64,000 nt of DNA. It comes from Pohlia nutans. Its lineage: Eukaryota; Streptophyta; Bryopsida; Bryales; Mniaceae. Positions 19,472 to 31,150 of this stretch are shown in pieces. A program made the translations under genes and the position numbers. Location of the stretch: assembly GCA_022496805.1 (NCBI GenBank), contig CM040091.1, positions 23,426,336 to 23,490,335 on the forward strand. The letters run 5' to 3'. Below the pieces are notes generated by a model, which was not told where the DNA came from, did no database searches, and saw only the letters and a list, made by a program, of their open reading frames with translations. How positions within the stretch are numbered: position 1 is the stretch's first letter; every line of letters starts with the position of its first letter.

Positions 19472-19594
19472 AATTAGAAAGTTGATCTATGAATTATAGC
19501 CTACTACGTAGACTCGTGGCAACCCTAGAGCTTGGGCCATGTAGAATTTTGTAATGATGCATGAGGTCATTCTAAAGTCACGCTATGACTCTGG

Positions 19595-19618
19595 AAAAAA
19601 AAAAAAAAAAAAAAAAAA
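19595..19618 (+). repeat. A24 homopolymer
   Basis: A run of 24 A lies 124 bp after the MULE-A stop codon. Because the gene keeps its intron, this is not evidence of retroposition. Confidence 0.9.
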
Positions 19619-19859
19619 CGTTTTATTATAAAAAAATTCTGATCAGCAACGTCCATACTCCATATAACTTTGATCAACTTGATTAGGTGTGGGTATGGGT
19701 CTCGGGCCCGAGACCCAATTGATGGCACTCAAGCTTGATCAAGAAACAAAAGTTTCCGTAGGGTCCCTAAATCAGCAAAGCAAGTAAAATGAAACACTTT
19801 CTTCGGAATTTTATGCGCCTTCAGGGAAGTAAACATGAAAAAAGTGAAATTTATCCATA

Positions 19860-20015
19860 ATAAAACTAAAGCACGGTAATAGGGTCCCAAGGTAATAGGA
19901 CGCATTTTTTACTATAAATAGTATATTTTCTAAATTTGGAAAATTTCATGCTCTAGGCTCACAAAGTTCCTGCTCACAGCTCTTAGGCTCACCGTTCTAG
20001 GCTCACATGCTAGCG
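19860..20015 (+). repeat. Dispersed CTC-AGGCTCAC repeat
   Basis: Repeated GGCTCAC/CTAGGCTCAC words end in AGGCTCACATGCTAGC (19,999-20,014). A segment GCACGGTAATAGGGTCC precedes it. A similar unit lies at 39,660-39,795 and, inverted, at 63,850-64,000. It is probably the end of a MITE-like or other non-coding element. The surrounding 19,620-20,450 contains no genes. Confidence 0.5.
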
Positions 20016-20452
20016 TCGTTGCAACATACATATCATGATGCTGCTGTCCATCTGTACTTTCTAATAGTAGTTTCCATATCATGATGTAGCTCCTTTTGTT
20101 CTGTACCCCCTACTTCTGTAGGAGTTACCATGTCATCATGCTGGTCCACTACTGTACCTCCGTCACTCTCTAAGAAGGACCAAGAAGTACGACAGGTCAA
20201 AATTTGTTACACCTCTAGCCACTTCAGGGCTTGATCTATTAGACTCACGAACCACGTAATATAAGTACAACGTATACAATATTTACATATTGAAATTCCA
20301 TAGGAACACTAAATTTGTACTGAATAACAATAACTTCTACCTAATATTCTTCCAATACAAATATATTTATGTTTCCACACTCTTCATGGGAGTACTAGAT
20401 TAATATGTGCTATCTTGATTTCGAGCTTCAAAGTTCAGGGTTCAAGTTCAGG

Positions 20453-20515
20453 GTTCAAGTTTCAGGTTTAGGGTTTAGGGTTTAGGGTTTAGGGTCTAGG
20501 GTTAAGGGTTCAAGG
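20453..20515 (+). repeat. Interstitial telomere-like repeats
   Basis: Several TTTAGGG units (GTTTAGGGTTTAGGGTTTAG followed by degenerate copies) adjoin the satellite. TTTAGGG is the common plant telomere unit. The short length suggests an interstitial remnant rather than a chromosome end. Confidence 0.8.
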
Positions 20516-20519
20516 TTTA

Positions 20520-21985
20520 CGGCTTATTTGAGCTCCGGATATATTTATATGGCAGTATCTATTATAAAACACATGCGTAATATCATTTGGATGATGGTAG
20601 TACATCGTGAAAGGCATATTCTATAGTTGTTTGAGCTAGAGATACATTTATATGGCAGTATCTAATATAATACACATGCGTAATATCATTTGGATGATGG
20701 TAGTACATCATGAAATGCATATTCTATAGTTGTTTCAGCTAGAGATATATTTATATGGCAGTTCATAATATAATTCACATGCGTAATATCATTTGGATGA
20801 TGGTAGTACATCGTGAAAGGCATATTCTATAGTTGTTTGAGCTAGAGATATATTTATATGGCAGTATCTAATATAGAACACATGGGTAGTATCATTTGGA
20901 TGATGGTAGTACATCGTGAAAGGCATATTCTATAGTTGTTTCAGCTGGAGATATATTTATATGGCAGTATCTAATATAAAACACATGCGTTATATCATTT
21001 GGATGATGGTAGTACATCGTGAAGGCATATTCCAGAGTTTTTTTAGATAGAGATATATTTTTATTGTAGTATCAAATATAAAACACAAGCGTAATATCAT
21101 TTGGATGAAAGTAGTACATCATGAAAGGCATATTCTATAGTTGTTTGAGCTAGAGATATATTTATATGGCAGTATCTAATATAGAACACATGGGTAGTAT
21201 CATTTGGATGATGGTAGTACATCGTGAAAGGCATATTCTATAGTTGTTTCAGCTGGAGATATATTTATATGGCAGTATCTAATATAAAACACATGCGTTA
21301 TATCATTTGGATGATGGTAGTACATCGTGAAGGCATATTCCAGAGTTTTTTTAGATAGAGATATATTTTTATTGTAGTATCAAATATAAAACACAAGCGT
21401 AATATCATTTGGATGAAAGTAGTACATCATGAAAGGCATATTCTATAGTTGTTTGAGCTAGAGATATATTTATATGGCAGTATCTAATATAATTCACATG
21501 CGTTATATCATTTGGATGATGGTAGTACATCGTGAAAGGCATATTCCAGAGTTGTTTTAGATAGAGATATAGTTTTCTCGTAGTATCTAATATAAAACAC
21601 AAACGTAATATCATTTGGATGATAGTAGTACATTATGAAAGGCATATTCTATAGTTGTTTGAGCTAGAGATATATTTATATGGCAGTATCTAATATAAAA
21701 CACATGCATTTTATCATTTGGATGATGGTAGTACATCATGAAATGCATATTCTATAGTTGTTTCAGCTAGAGATATATTTATATGGCAGTTTATAATATA
21801 ATTCACATGCGTAATATCATTTGGATGATGGTAGTACATCGTGAAAGGCATATTCTATAGTTGTTTGAGCTGGAGATATATTTATATGGCAGTATCTAAT
21901 ATAGAACACATGCGTAATATCATTTTGATGATGGTAGTACATCGTGAAAGGCATATTCTACACTTGTTTTAGCTAGAGATATATT
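20520..21985 (+). repeat. 103-bp satellite array with 308-bp higher-order unit
   Basis: About 14 monomers share GAGCTAGAGATATATTTATA and CATTTGGATGATGGTAGTAC. Starts near 20,633, 20,736, 20,839, 20,942, 21,044 and 21,147 give a 103-bp period. A three-monomer block is repeated almost exactly: 20,839-21,146 and 21,147-21,454, 308 bp each. It contains no genes; the minus-strand ORF inside it comes from the repeat. Confidence 0.92.
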
Positions 21986-22189
21986 TACATTCATTTGGTA
22001 TAGAAACTCGTGTGTAAATGTGAAGTAATTCCATTGTAGAGTTGGACTTATTATTTTCTAACACACTCGATTAACACCGACTTTAGTTTTTTTATTTTCA
22101 AAAATCCTAAAATAATTTGATTGCAATGACTTGAGCTCACAAATGAACTAAATGATTCAGATTCTTTCATTAATCATTTATCAGAAGTA

Positions 22190-22395
22190 ATATTCATCAT
22201 AAGATTTTTTAGTTTTATTCATCATAGGATCTTATAGTAATATTCATCATAAGATTTTATATTAATATTAATCATAGGATTTTATAGTAATATTCATCAT
22301 AAGATTTTATATTAATATTAATCATAGGATTTTATAGTAATATTCATTATAAGATTTTACAGTAATATTCATCATAAGATTTTATAGTAATATAT
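22190..22395 (+). repeat. 25-bp AT-rich tandem repeat
   Basis: ATCATAGGAT recurs at 22,221, 22,271 and 22,321 (50 bp, two 25-bp monomers). Each monomer resembles TTTATAGTAATATTCATCAT. About 8 copies. Confidence 0.85.
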
Positions 22396-23573
22396 ATGTT
22401 TGGGGTTTATATGTAATTCAATAGTACTTCATAACTAATTTTAATAAAATTCGTTCCATATATAACGTGTTAAAATATTAACTGTCATCATGACCCTTTA
22501 GCCCTGGAACGTTGGCACGGACTCAACGAAGAAGACACGACAGAAAGTGCTTTGGGAACCGTTTTTCATCCATTTTGTAGATGAAATTTGTGGTTGCTAT
22601 CTACGTTGATAGCTTTTGCATGTACAAGGTCTCAATATTGGATCTCAATTGGCAACTGAGTAGTAAAAATGCACCGTGATGTAGTGTGTTTTAAATGTTG
22701 AGTATCTTTCTACCAAAACTCAATTTCAACCATTAAAATGATGTGTTATGAATTTGAGCATAGCTAGAAATATAAATTTCACAAGATCTCATTTCTACTA
22801 CATTTTGAGTTTTGGAAAAATCTAAGATTTATATTATTTTATGATGGTCGCAAGTTGAATATCCATTACCATGGGATGGTTATTTTTGCTACTTTTACGG
22901 TCACGGTAAAAACAATTCTACCGGGGTGATCTTCATAACTAGTTACACCCATGCTATTCTAATTCCATGGAAATTCCATGGTAATAGGTCCGTCCTTTAG
23001 GGGTTAGTGCATGACTGCATGCACTCATGCATTGTGGTGCACTTCAAGGTGTATGTCGTACTCCATGAAGTACGTGCTAATACTCATATTTTTTATAATG
23101 GTACTAAGAGTACCAGATCATCTGAAATTCGGCTCATCATTACCGTGCTTGTTTTCCTGAATTACTTTTTACCACCCTGTTTTTTCCAACGTCCTTTTGC
23201 GAATCTCCCCAGTCTCCCGCAGTCTCTACCCGTCAGTCCACTTGTGCATAACTTTTCTCCCTCATCTTCCATTCTGCATGCGCCCCGATTTTGTCGTTTT
23301 CTTGCCCTCGATGTTCTGCGCGTTTTTGTAAATGTCTGCGTTTCAAAAGTGTGCGCAATTGGTGGGAAGTACCGACGCGGAGTTGTTTCAGTTTCTTCGT
23401 TGGTTTGCGGGAGGTGCTGTACGGCGGCCCAGACTCTTCCATTCTCTTGTAAGTCCAATGCAGTTAAATTTTGCCTTCATGAGCGATGAACAATTCTTGC
23501 ATTGAACCCTAAATTCTTGCGGTTTAGGGTTGCAATTTTGTTTCGATTCTAGCTTTGTTGCATTGTCAAACCT
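22396..23573. other. Intergenic region before element beta
   Basis: Mostly AT-rich with no gene I can support. ATGGTAATAGGTCC near 22,978 resembles the dispersed motif at 19,873 and 39,685. An open frame at 23,007-23,489 lacks recognisable domains and has pyrimidine-rich, 5'-UTR-like composition. Confidence 0.35.
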
Positions 23574-26500
23574 CGTTCGACCTAGAAGTAGAGAGTTAGG
23601 GTTTTAGAGTAGCCAGGAGTAGTCCGAATCTCCATAAATGAGTGTGGGAGGGACCATAATGGCACATTTAGTTATTTATGTAGAGGAGACACTCGCGCGC
23701 GCTGTAGAGTTATTGCTAGGGTCCGGTTTTGACAGTAGGTGTCCGGGTTGGTCACGGGAACCGGATTGGAAACCGGGTAGGGGATGGACGGGTCAGGAAT
23801 GGACCCGGCCACGTTTCACGCCTTGAAATGGGCGGCTTTAATTAGGGCGGTTCACTGTTCATTTTCGCATAGTGTTTCCAACCCACCCCTGCACCAGAGT
23901 TTCGTGTTTCGGGATATTGTGAGAGAACAGGGGGAACGACCAGGTGGAGAGCAAGTATTTCGGGAGCTTAGGCGGAGCACGCGCACTCGAGGGAAGAAAG
24001 TTTTGGAGCCAGCAGCGATGGAATGGGAGGACGATTGGAGGCTCGGACTGCTGGTTCCGGATAAGTTGGTGCGCCCGGTTGCTCCGATCGATGCGGGCCA
24101 TAGGGAACAGCTGCGGAAGGATTTGCGCAAAATGGGTTGTGAAGAATTTCTGTACCTGCCCTGGGATCTCCACAGTGATACTATGTTGCAGGAGTTAGGT
24201 GGAAAACCTGTACCGGCGGAATTCCGGGACAGCGAAATCCACGGACAGTGGAAGAAGTGGACCTCGGAACACTGGCGCGTGACGTACAACTTCCCCGACA
24301 GCCAGTTTGGATACGACAAGACCAAGCAGGATTACGGGTGGATGAAGGAAAGGTTTTCTCAACCAGTCTCAGAGAAAAACGGATTCCGGGTGCAGGACTG
24401 CATAGACGACCGGGAGAGGCGCCTGCTGCGGTTTCTGGTGCCTATTTTTAGCCCAGACAAACCCACCACCTGCACGATCAAGCTGACAAAGACCATTTAC
24501 GAGGCCTACTTCAACACCCGGAAGACCGGATGGGGACTCATTGTGGACGAGTTGGTGGTCCGGGAAGCGCGCAAACTCGGAAGCAAGAAGGGATGTCCTC
24601 TAACCCCTTTTCTGTTTCATTTGTATGACAAGCACGGATGTCTCAAGGCCAAGGAGAGAGAGCAATGGGAGAACTGCCGGATGATCATGGACCGGAGGCC
24701 GCCTAGGGCCAGGGAGGGGAATCCGGATGAGAGTGAGGACGAGGACAGCCCGGACGAGGAAGAACGGGAAGAGCAGGAAGAAAGAAGAGCGGACGAAGCA
24801 GCGGTCAATACGGATATAGAGGAAGGCCAACCGGCGCCCTCGGAGACCCGAGCAGAAGGGGAGGAACCGGGTCAGAAGACACCGGTGAGGGCGGGCCATT
24901 GTAGGGCGCGAACCCGAGGCCAACTCAAGAAACTCCAGGAGACTCCAGACAAATCGGAACCGGAGGAGGAACCGGACCAGGAGACACCATCCCGAGGGCA
25001 GGTTAAGAGGCACCAGAGTAGGATTCCGTAAGAGGAGGAAGAGGAAGAGGATGACGACCAGGACACGATCGTGCCCGGGGTTAGGGTTCCTCCGCGGAAG
25101 AGACACAGGAAGACGACACCGGTGGATAGCCGGAGAAAGAGAGGACGAGCATCGGAGTCAAGCGGACGTCAGAATAACGTCGAGGTGAAAACCAAGAGGG
25201 CGAGAGAATCAAAACCGATGCGGGACGAAGAGGAGTATCTGGAGGAGATCCGGACTTATGAGCGAGCTCCCCGGAATGCAGTACCGGAACTGGAGGACAT
25301 CCCCCTACGAGAATCGGAGGAGGACTTCTTCAAACCAGTCAGGGAGGCATTAGAGACGATGGAAGGTAAGTACCGCCCCATCTGTACTTCGATGAAGGAA
25401 GTTGGGCGTGTCATCTAGAATACACAGGTGGAGAGGTACCCGGAGATCGTCCGGAGAATGACGAAGGAAGTAGACAAACTCCGGAGGGAAGCTTTGGAAA
25501 GGAGTCTGGCACTGGTAAGGCAACATGATGAGAACCGGGCTCTGAAGGAGCAGAAGTTGCCCACTTACCGGCTCCTCGCATCGCTGTTCAAACCGGATGG
25601 GGAGGCCCAGACGGAGGCCCGGTTATAGCGGGAGAAGGTGGTCGAAGCTGGATCGGACGATGCCGCCCGAGTGACGAATGTGGTAAAGAAGTTCGCCGCA
25701 AGGGTCGAGGCAGGATTGGTGGAATTCCGGAAACTGCTGGCGGAGCATCAAGCAAGATTTCCATCCGGGTCCGCACCGGATGAGAGGGTAGCAAATCCGA
25801 GAGGTATGAATGCACCCTTAGCCAGTAGTGATTTGTTGGCCGCGTTCCGTGTATCGCAGGATGCACCCAGAATGGGGGAGATGGATAGGATGATGGCCGG
25901 AGGTCAATCCACCCCGGAACAGACTTCAAGACCAGCTGCGAGTCTGGTGGTGAGCATGCCGCGGAGAATTCCGGATGCCAGTACTGGAGGGGACCAATCG
26001 GAGGCCAGTCTGGCTAATTTGGCAGACCAGGCTGCTGATTTGGCGGAAATCGGGACCACCCCAGGTAGGAAGTTAGGACCCGAGGAAGACCAGGAGGTAG
26101 ACGGTCAACCTGATGTAGGTGGCCAAGAAGACAGGACGAATGCCGGTGAGCCAGAGGAGTGCGAAGTAGATGCGGGCAAACCGGAGGAACACGAGACCCA
26201 GGAGGACGAGCCGGACGGGAGTCAACCAGAGTCTGAAGAGGAGAGTGACCAGGGGAACTTCGGGAGCGCCGGTCCAAGAAGAAGGAGGATGCTTCTCCGA
26301 AATCCAACCAAGAAGAGGACGGGGGCTCGGAGGGCGACAGGGTCAGTGGCCCGGAGGGGTACGAAGATCAGTAGGATCCGGAGTGCAGTGTGAACCGGAT
26401 CAGGCTAGGGAGTAGGTTTTAATCTAGGTAGACTAGCCCGCGTGTGATTAGGATCTTTTCGTGGTAGGATAGGCGTTTTTTCCAGTAGGGTAGGATTGGG

Positions 26501-26885
26501 ATCTTTAAGATGAGATTTCCCTTGATTTTCGGATCACGGGTTTGTAGGATCTGGGCGGGAAATTTGGTCCGGTGGTTGAGGGCCACTACTTGCCCAGGAA
26601 TGGTTGGCATTCTTGGGGTCTTCTTGTATTACTGTTTCCCTGAAAGCAAACTTCTGTAGAGCATTATCCGAAATTTGTGTATGTGCTGTGGGGTTGTTTG
26701 TGGTAGGGTACAGCAGTCAAGAGTCCTTTGGTAACCGGGTAGGTAGTCCGGGTTCTCGAGTGATTCGGGTGTGACGTCTGAATATGGTTTTTGGGTGATT
26801 TGAGGACTGTTTGAAAGAGTGGTTTCTAAGTCCCGTACGCTAGGTAATCCGGGTTAGTGGCTGAGGAGGGCGGCTACCATGCGAG
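23574..26885 (+). mobile_element. Gag-like element beta
   Basis: 5' end TTGTCAAACCTCG as in alpha and gamma, with a TATA-like CCATAAATG at 23,632. One long reading frame (23,784-26,393) is followed by a 3' region colinear with alpha (CCTTTGGTAACCGGGTAG, GGGTTAGTGGCTGAG). It stops abruptly near 26,880 next to GAGAGCGG microsatellite DNA, so the 3' end is missing. Confidence 0.7.
23784..26393 (+). pseudogene. Element beta protein (plant-transposon-like domain + coiled coil), three in-frame stops
   Basis: A single frame of 870 codons interrupted only by TAA 25,029-25,031, TAG 25,416-25,418 and TAG 25,626-25,628. N-terminal domain: LRKMGCEEFLYLPW, WKKWTSEHWRVTYNFPDSQ, GFRVQDCIDDRERRLLRFLV, TCTIKLTKTIYEAYF, KGCPLTPFLFHLYDKHGCL. 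Then an acidic linker, a coiled-coil region (VDKLRREALERSLALVRQHD), the conserved LFKPDGEAQTEARL block and a basic tail (RRRRMLLRNPTKKRTG). It shows that the two halves seen in alpha were originally one protein. Function unknown; likely a Gag-like or DNA-binding retroelement protein. Confidence 0.75.
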
Positions 26886-26894
26886 CGGTGGATG

Positions 26895-27055
26895 GGAGAG
26901 CGGAGAGCAGAGAGCGGAAAATAGAGAGCGGAGAGCGGAGAATTGTCAGAATTTTTACTAAAAATAACATAATATTCGAATATTCTTTGACATATTCGAA
27001 TATTCACTGACAGATCCGAATATTCTCTGACAGATTCGAATATTCCATAGGTAAA
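26895..27055 (+). repeat. GAGAGCGG microsatellite and 20-bp AT repeat
   Basis: (A)GAGAGCGG-type units at about 26,910-26,945 are followed by four 20-bp units with CGAATATTC (about 26,970-27,050). A very similar GAGAGCGG run is at 63,885-63,915. Confidence 0.75.
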
Positions 27056-27844
27056 TTCCTGTCAAAAACTGTGTTTTTACCACAATAAAAATTAAAATGT
27101 AGTCGTTTATGATATTTTTACTGTGGTAAATTTGAATATCCTGGTCGAAAACATCATTTATACAGGTGAGAAACAAACTTTTCACATGCATCTCTTTATT
27201 AAAAGGGTGGGAAAGTCCAACATTTATAAGAAGCAGATTGTATGCAATAGAGTTCGTGTGGAAAGAAAAGAACATCGTGGTATTAACTAAGTCCCTTACA
27301 GAGGATATCGCGTCCATGCATCATATCCATCCAGCCTTCGTCCATGGTGAATCCCTGACTGCCCACGCTGTCCTTGGTCTATTGTGAATCCCTGAATCAC
27401 TAACTGCCCACAGTGTCCAAGGTCTATGGTGAATCACTAACTGCCCACGGTGTCCTTGGTCCATGGTCTTTGCCTGAATCACTAACTGCCCACAGTGTCC
27501 AAGGTCTATGGTGAAACAAGCAGGCAATTTACAAGCATGCAATACGTGTATAAGTCTAAGCAGTTTGTATACAACAGAGTTCACATGGAAAAAAAGAACA
27601 TCGAAATATTACATGAGTCCCTCAAAGAGAACAACACATCCATGCATCATATCCATTCAACCTTGGTGCATGGTGAATCCCTGATTGCCAACGGTGTCCA
27701 TGGTCCATGGTGATTCCAAGGTCCACACTGACAAGACATCCATGCATCATATGTGTGCAGAGAAACAAACTTTTCAAGTGCATCTCTTTATTAAAAGTTG
27801 AGGTTTAGGGTGTCCAACCACACAAGGCAAGTTTGAGTTTGCGA
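27056..27844 (+). repeat. Low-copy repeats with CTAACTGCCCACAGTGTCC units
   Basis: CACTAACTGCCCAC(A/G)GTGTCC occurs three times between 27,396 and 27,505. A larger segment is duplicated: AACAAACTTTTCA and GCATCTCTTTATTAAAAG occur at about 27,171 and 27,762, and ACATCCATGCATCATA-type words at about 27,310, 27,640 and 27,735. Small ORFs here are artefacts of the repeats. Confidence 0.6.
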
Positions 27845-28282
27845 TCAACCGTATGGTCTACGTGTCACATTTGCATTCCGGTTGTATGAGTCTATCAGCC
27901 TAACGGTTGACATTTTTCCAAGCGAAAAATCCCTACTGAACGGTTTCATCACAGCAGTATCAGACTTGTGTCCCAGCAAATCCTTGGAATATGTACCAGA
28001 AGGAATGTTTCTAACCTTGGAGTATGCATGATTGACGATGAATGCATCATCATTGTGATCTGAATCAAATGCAACCTCTGGTTCATCACACTTAATCAAT
28101 TTCGCACGTTGTTTCCCGCGGTCAACCACGGTAGAGCGCTGCTCGTATTGCCTATCTATCTCCACTTGAATAGCAGGCTGAAATGGTATTGCGTCATCGC
28201 AGACACTGGTGATGTCGACGACCTCGTCTAACAAGCTCTCCATGATAACAGCAGACCCACCATAGACACCACGCCCATCCAA
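27845..28282 (-). CDS. Hypothetical acidic/basic protein fragment
   Basis: About 145 codons with protein-like composition: MESLLDEVVDITSVCDDAIPF split as MESLLDEVVDITS and VCDDAIPF, then DRQYEQRSTVVDRGKQRAKL and NHAYSKVRNIPSGTYSKDLL. I do not recognise it. It lies between minisatellite DNA and the partner-like ORF on the other strand, and may be an exon of a decayed element gene. 28,283-28,750 holds nothing I can support. Confidence 0.35.
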   Translation of the reverse strand: MDGRGVYGGSAVIMESLLDEVVDITSVCDDAIPFQPAIQVEIDRQYEQRSTVVDRGKQRAKLIKCDEPEVAFDSDHNDDAFIVNHAYSKVRNIPSGTYSKDLLGHKSDTAVMKPFSRDFSLGKMSTVRLIDSYNRNANVTRRPYG

Positions 28283-28750
28283 CAGGACGACTACCAGTAT
28301 GATAGTCTCCCAAACCGACGTATATGTTTTCTAATCTGTTAAAGGGCTCAGACTATGGAACTGACATCCAGATCTTTGGCCAGAAAAAGGCTCTAGTTTG
28401 ACAGAAAGGCCGTCGGCTGGTCTATCATATATTTGGGTTTAGAGTATTGCAAGGCGACATTTTTATATAGACAGCGCCGCATTACTGCAACATGGGCAAA
28501 GGTTCGATGCATACAGCCAAAAGCGCCGGGTTTAGGAATTATGGTAGCCTTTTGAATTTCAGTTTAAGGTGCACTAAGAATGCTAATCTGAGTGACAATG
28601 TATAAGATTGCGGCTACAATAGTATTTAGGGGTGAAAGCTGCAAAATTTGCTATATTCTAGAGTTACTGTTGGCAAAGTTCATGTGGCATCATGATGCTA
28701 TTTTAGAAATCAAAGATAGCAAAGGCATATAGATATGCCGTCCAAATGGT

Positions 28751-29548
28751 ATGCCTCTCCCTAAACTTGCTGGCGATCTCCATTACGGTCCATTAGCTGC
28801 TGCAGCTGTCGTATTTCCGTCTGTCTCCATGGCCTGCATCTACGTTACAGGTCACGAGGTTCCCATGGTAGTAGAGATGGGTTGGGATAAGTACGCTCGA
28901 GTTTCGGCCCTAGATCTCGCTGTCCGTTTTGGCTTAGTAGCATCATCAATAATTGTGGAGCTAGAAGTCCGTGGTAGGAACGGGTCAGTGGGATTTGGTG
29001 TGCTATAGACGAGGGGGGACGACCCGGAAGGATACTACTGGATGCTTTCTGCCGGACAGTACAGAGCTTACGGCTTGTTGAACTCATCACATGGAGTTCG
29101 ACAAATTGACGATTGTTTGTCAAACAATGAATGGGAAGGATTGGGCGGTAGGGACAAATCAGTGTATCCCGAAGTCACCAGGAATGGTTTCAGGTTCCAG
29201 ATGCAGTACCCTATTGCCTCAGTCGAGGGAGCAGTGGAATTGTGGCTGTGGGAATTTCCACATTGCAAAACTCATTGGATAGATCTGGCAGTGATGCTAT
29301 TAGACAAAGATGTTCTAGATAGATATGGGGTTCCGTGTGATATTTGGGACGACTCTCCGAGGGACCCGATGGTGTGGCGGCTGATGTGGTCACACTACAT
29401 ATGTGAGTTGCTAGGCCTACTTGACCCTTGCAACATCGATGTGAACGAGGTGATTCCGGAGGAGTTATCGATTGCACTGCAGGAACACTTTGATGATGCA
29501 GACAAGGCTCCGTTTTGGGACTCAATTGAAAATAGCGAGAAATTCTAA
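28751..29548 (+). pseudogene. MULE N-terminal module fused to partner-type protein
   Basis: One frame with a single TAG at 29,006-29,008. The first part (TGHEVPMVVEMG, LAVRFGLVASSIIVELE, YYWMLSAGQYRAYGL) matches the N-terminus of the MULE-A transposase (AGHDVPLKVPIG, HIRFGFCESSIMLEE, GQYRAYGL). The second part (YPIASVEGAVELWLWEFP, LDKDVLDRYGVPCDIW, LGLLDPCNI) matches the partner gene at 10,273. The two modules, separate genes near 10-11 kb, are joined here. Function unknown; the joint occurrence suggests both act with the transposon. Confidence 0.6.
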
Positions 29549-29689
29549 TACGTGGATGACCTTAGAGTATTGGAAGGTCAGGACGGCAATCAAACTACGT
29601 AGCGTTTGTTGCAAACATGAATGTAATACAACATACTATAATAAAGTTTGGGAAGTCAGACAGTAGTCTGAAAATTTGCGCACCCAAGC

Positions 29690-30075
29690 TGTGGCACCAA
29701 CAAGCAGTGAGTACCCTCACCTCTGGAATGTGGTCTCGGCCCCGAGACCACTATCTGGCCCTCTGAGTTCTCAGGCCATGTAATCCATGCGACCACGGCA
29801 CAGAGGATGGACTTGAAACAGCATCATGTTTCCTAAACCCTTACCCCTCGAGAGTGGTCTGGACTCCAGACAACAATCAGACCCTCCCGATTCTCGAACC
29901 ACTTAAGCCATGGAACAATTAACTCCAGGGTAACCATGGCACCGAGGATTGACATGGAAACAACAAACTGTTTCTAGAACCCGCACCCCTGGAATGTGGT
30001 CTCAATACCAACCCCTATCCAACCCTCCTGGTTCTCGAACCAAGCAGACCATGGAACCACGGCAAACAAAACACA
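29690..30075 (+). repeat. About 135-bp tandem units with GGAATGTGGTCTC
   Basis: CTGGAATGTGGTCTC (about 29,715 and 29,987) and a degenerate CTCGAGAGTGGTCTG (about 29,848) mark three units. Each is followed by TTCTC(A/G)(A/G)(G/A)CC and a CCATG(G/T)AA-type segment. The third unit contains CAGACCATGGAACCACGGCA, which recurs near 31,165. Confidence 0.6.
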
Positions 30076-30099
30076 AGGGCTGTCACGAACCTTGGATTT

Positions 30100-31150
30100 A
30101 CCAGAGGTTTTTTGGATTTACCACAGAGGTTGTGAGTCTGGTGTGTAAATATTTGTGTGTGGGGGGGTGCTGGTCGTCCTCGGCCACGAGGATGACCCGC
30201 TCGCTGCATCCAAGGGCTGTCACGACCCTTAAATTTACCACAAAGGTCCATTATTGTAAGTCAAGTGTTCGAATACTTTTGTGTGTGGGGCTGTTCGTGT
30301 TCCTCGGCCACGAGGATGACATGCTTGCTTTGTCCATGGGCTCCCACGATCCACGGATTTATCCTGGAGGTTTATTTTGTATGTCAAGTGTTTAAATAAT
30401 TTTGGCTGTGTGGGGGCTGCTGGTCGTCCTCGGCTACGAGGACGACATTCTAGCTGCATCCGTGGGACCGTGGGATCCTTGGATGCTCAACGGATGAGTC
30501 GATTTTGTTCATCCTGTGTTTGAATCAAATTGACTTTGGTGCTTTTTGGGACGTCCTTGGCTACGAGGACGACATTCTGGCTGCATCCATGGGCCCATGG
30601 AAACCTTGGATGTTCCATGGATGAGTCGTTTCTATTCATCCTGTGTTTGAATCAAATTGACTTTGGTGCTTTTTGGGACATCCTCGGCTACGAGGACGAC
30701 ATTCTAGCTGCATCCATGGGCCCATGGAAACCTTGGATGTTCCATGGATGAGTCGTTTCTATTCATCCTGTGTTTGAATCAAATTGACTTTGGTGCTTTT
30801 TGGGACGTCCTCGGCTACGAGGACGACATTCAGGCTGCATCCATGGGCCCTTGGAAACCTTGGATGTTCCATGGATGAGTCGTTTCTATTCATCCTGTGT
30901 TTGAATCAAATTGACTTTGGTGCTTTTTTGGACGTCCTCGGCCACGAGGACGACATAACTTACTGGCTGCATCCATGGGCTGTCACTAACCTTGGAGTTA
31001 CCAAGGAGGTTTATAATCCACCGAGTGTTTTTACCGCGGGGTTTTTCTTCCTGTAAGTCAAGCGTTTGAATATTTTTGAGTTTGGGGGGCTGGTGGTCGT
31101 CCTCGGCCACGAGCAGCAGTCCATCCTAGTCGTGCATCCATGGAACCCAA
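30100..31150 (+). repeat. Hairpin minisatellite with embedded 127-bp array
   Basis: Eight copies of a hairpin core, best form GTCGTCCTCG-GCTA-CGAGGACGAC (30,423-30,446), occur at about 30,173, 30,302, 30,423, 30,552, 30,679, 30,806, 30,933 and 31,097. Between 30,496 and 30,960 the units are exactly 127 bp (GAGTCG at 30,496, 30,623, 30,750 and 30,877), the same period as the array at 1,966-2,415. It contains no genes. Confidence 0.9.

Noticed and set aside
19595..19618. Poly-A tail of a retroposed MULE transcript
   Set aside because: The upstream gene retains its intron; the run is more likely a simple homopolymer.
20520..21985. Regularly spaced repeats resembling a CRISPR array
   Set aside because: Monomers are tandem 103-bp units with no unique spacers, no cas genes, and a eukaryotic context.
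23007..23489. 160-codon ORF before element beta
   Set aside because: No domain, skewed composition, and comparable open frame on the other strand.
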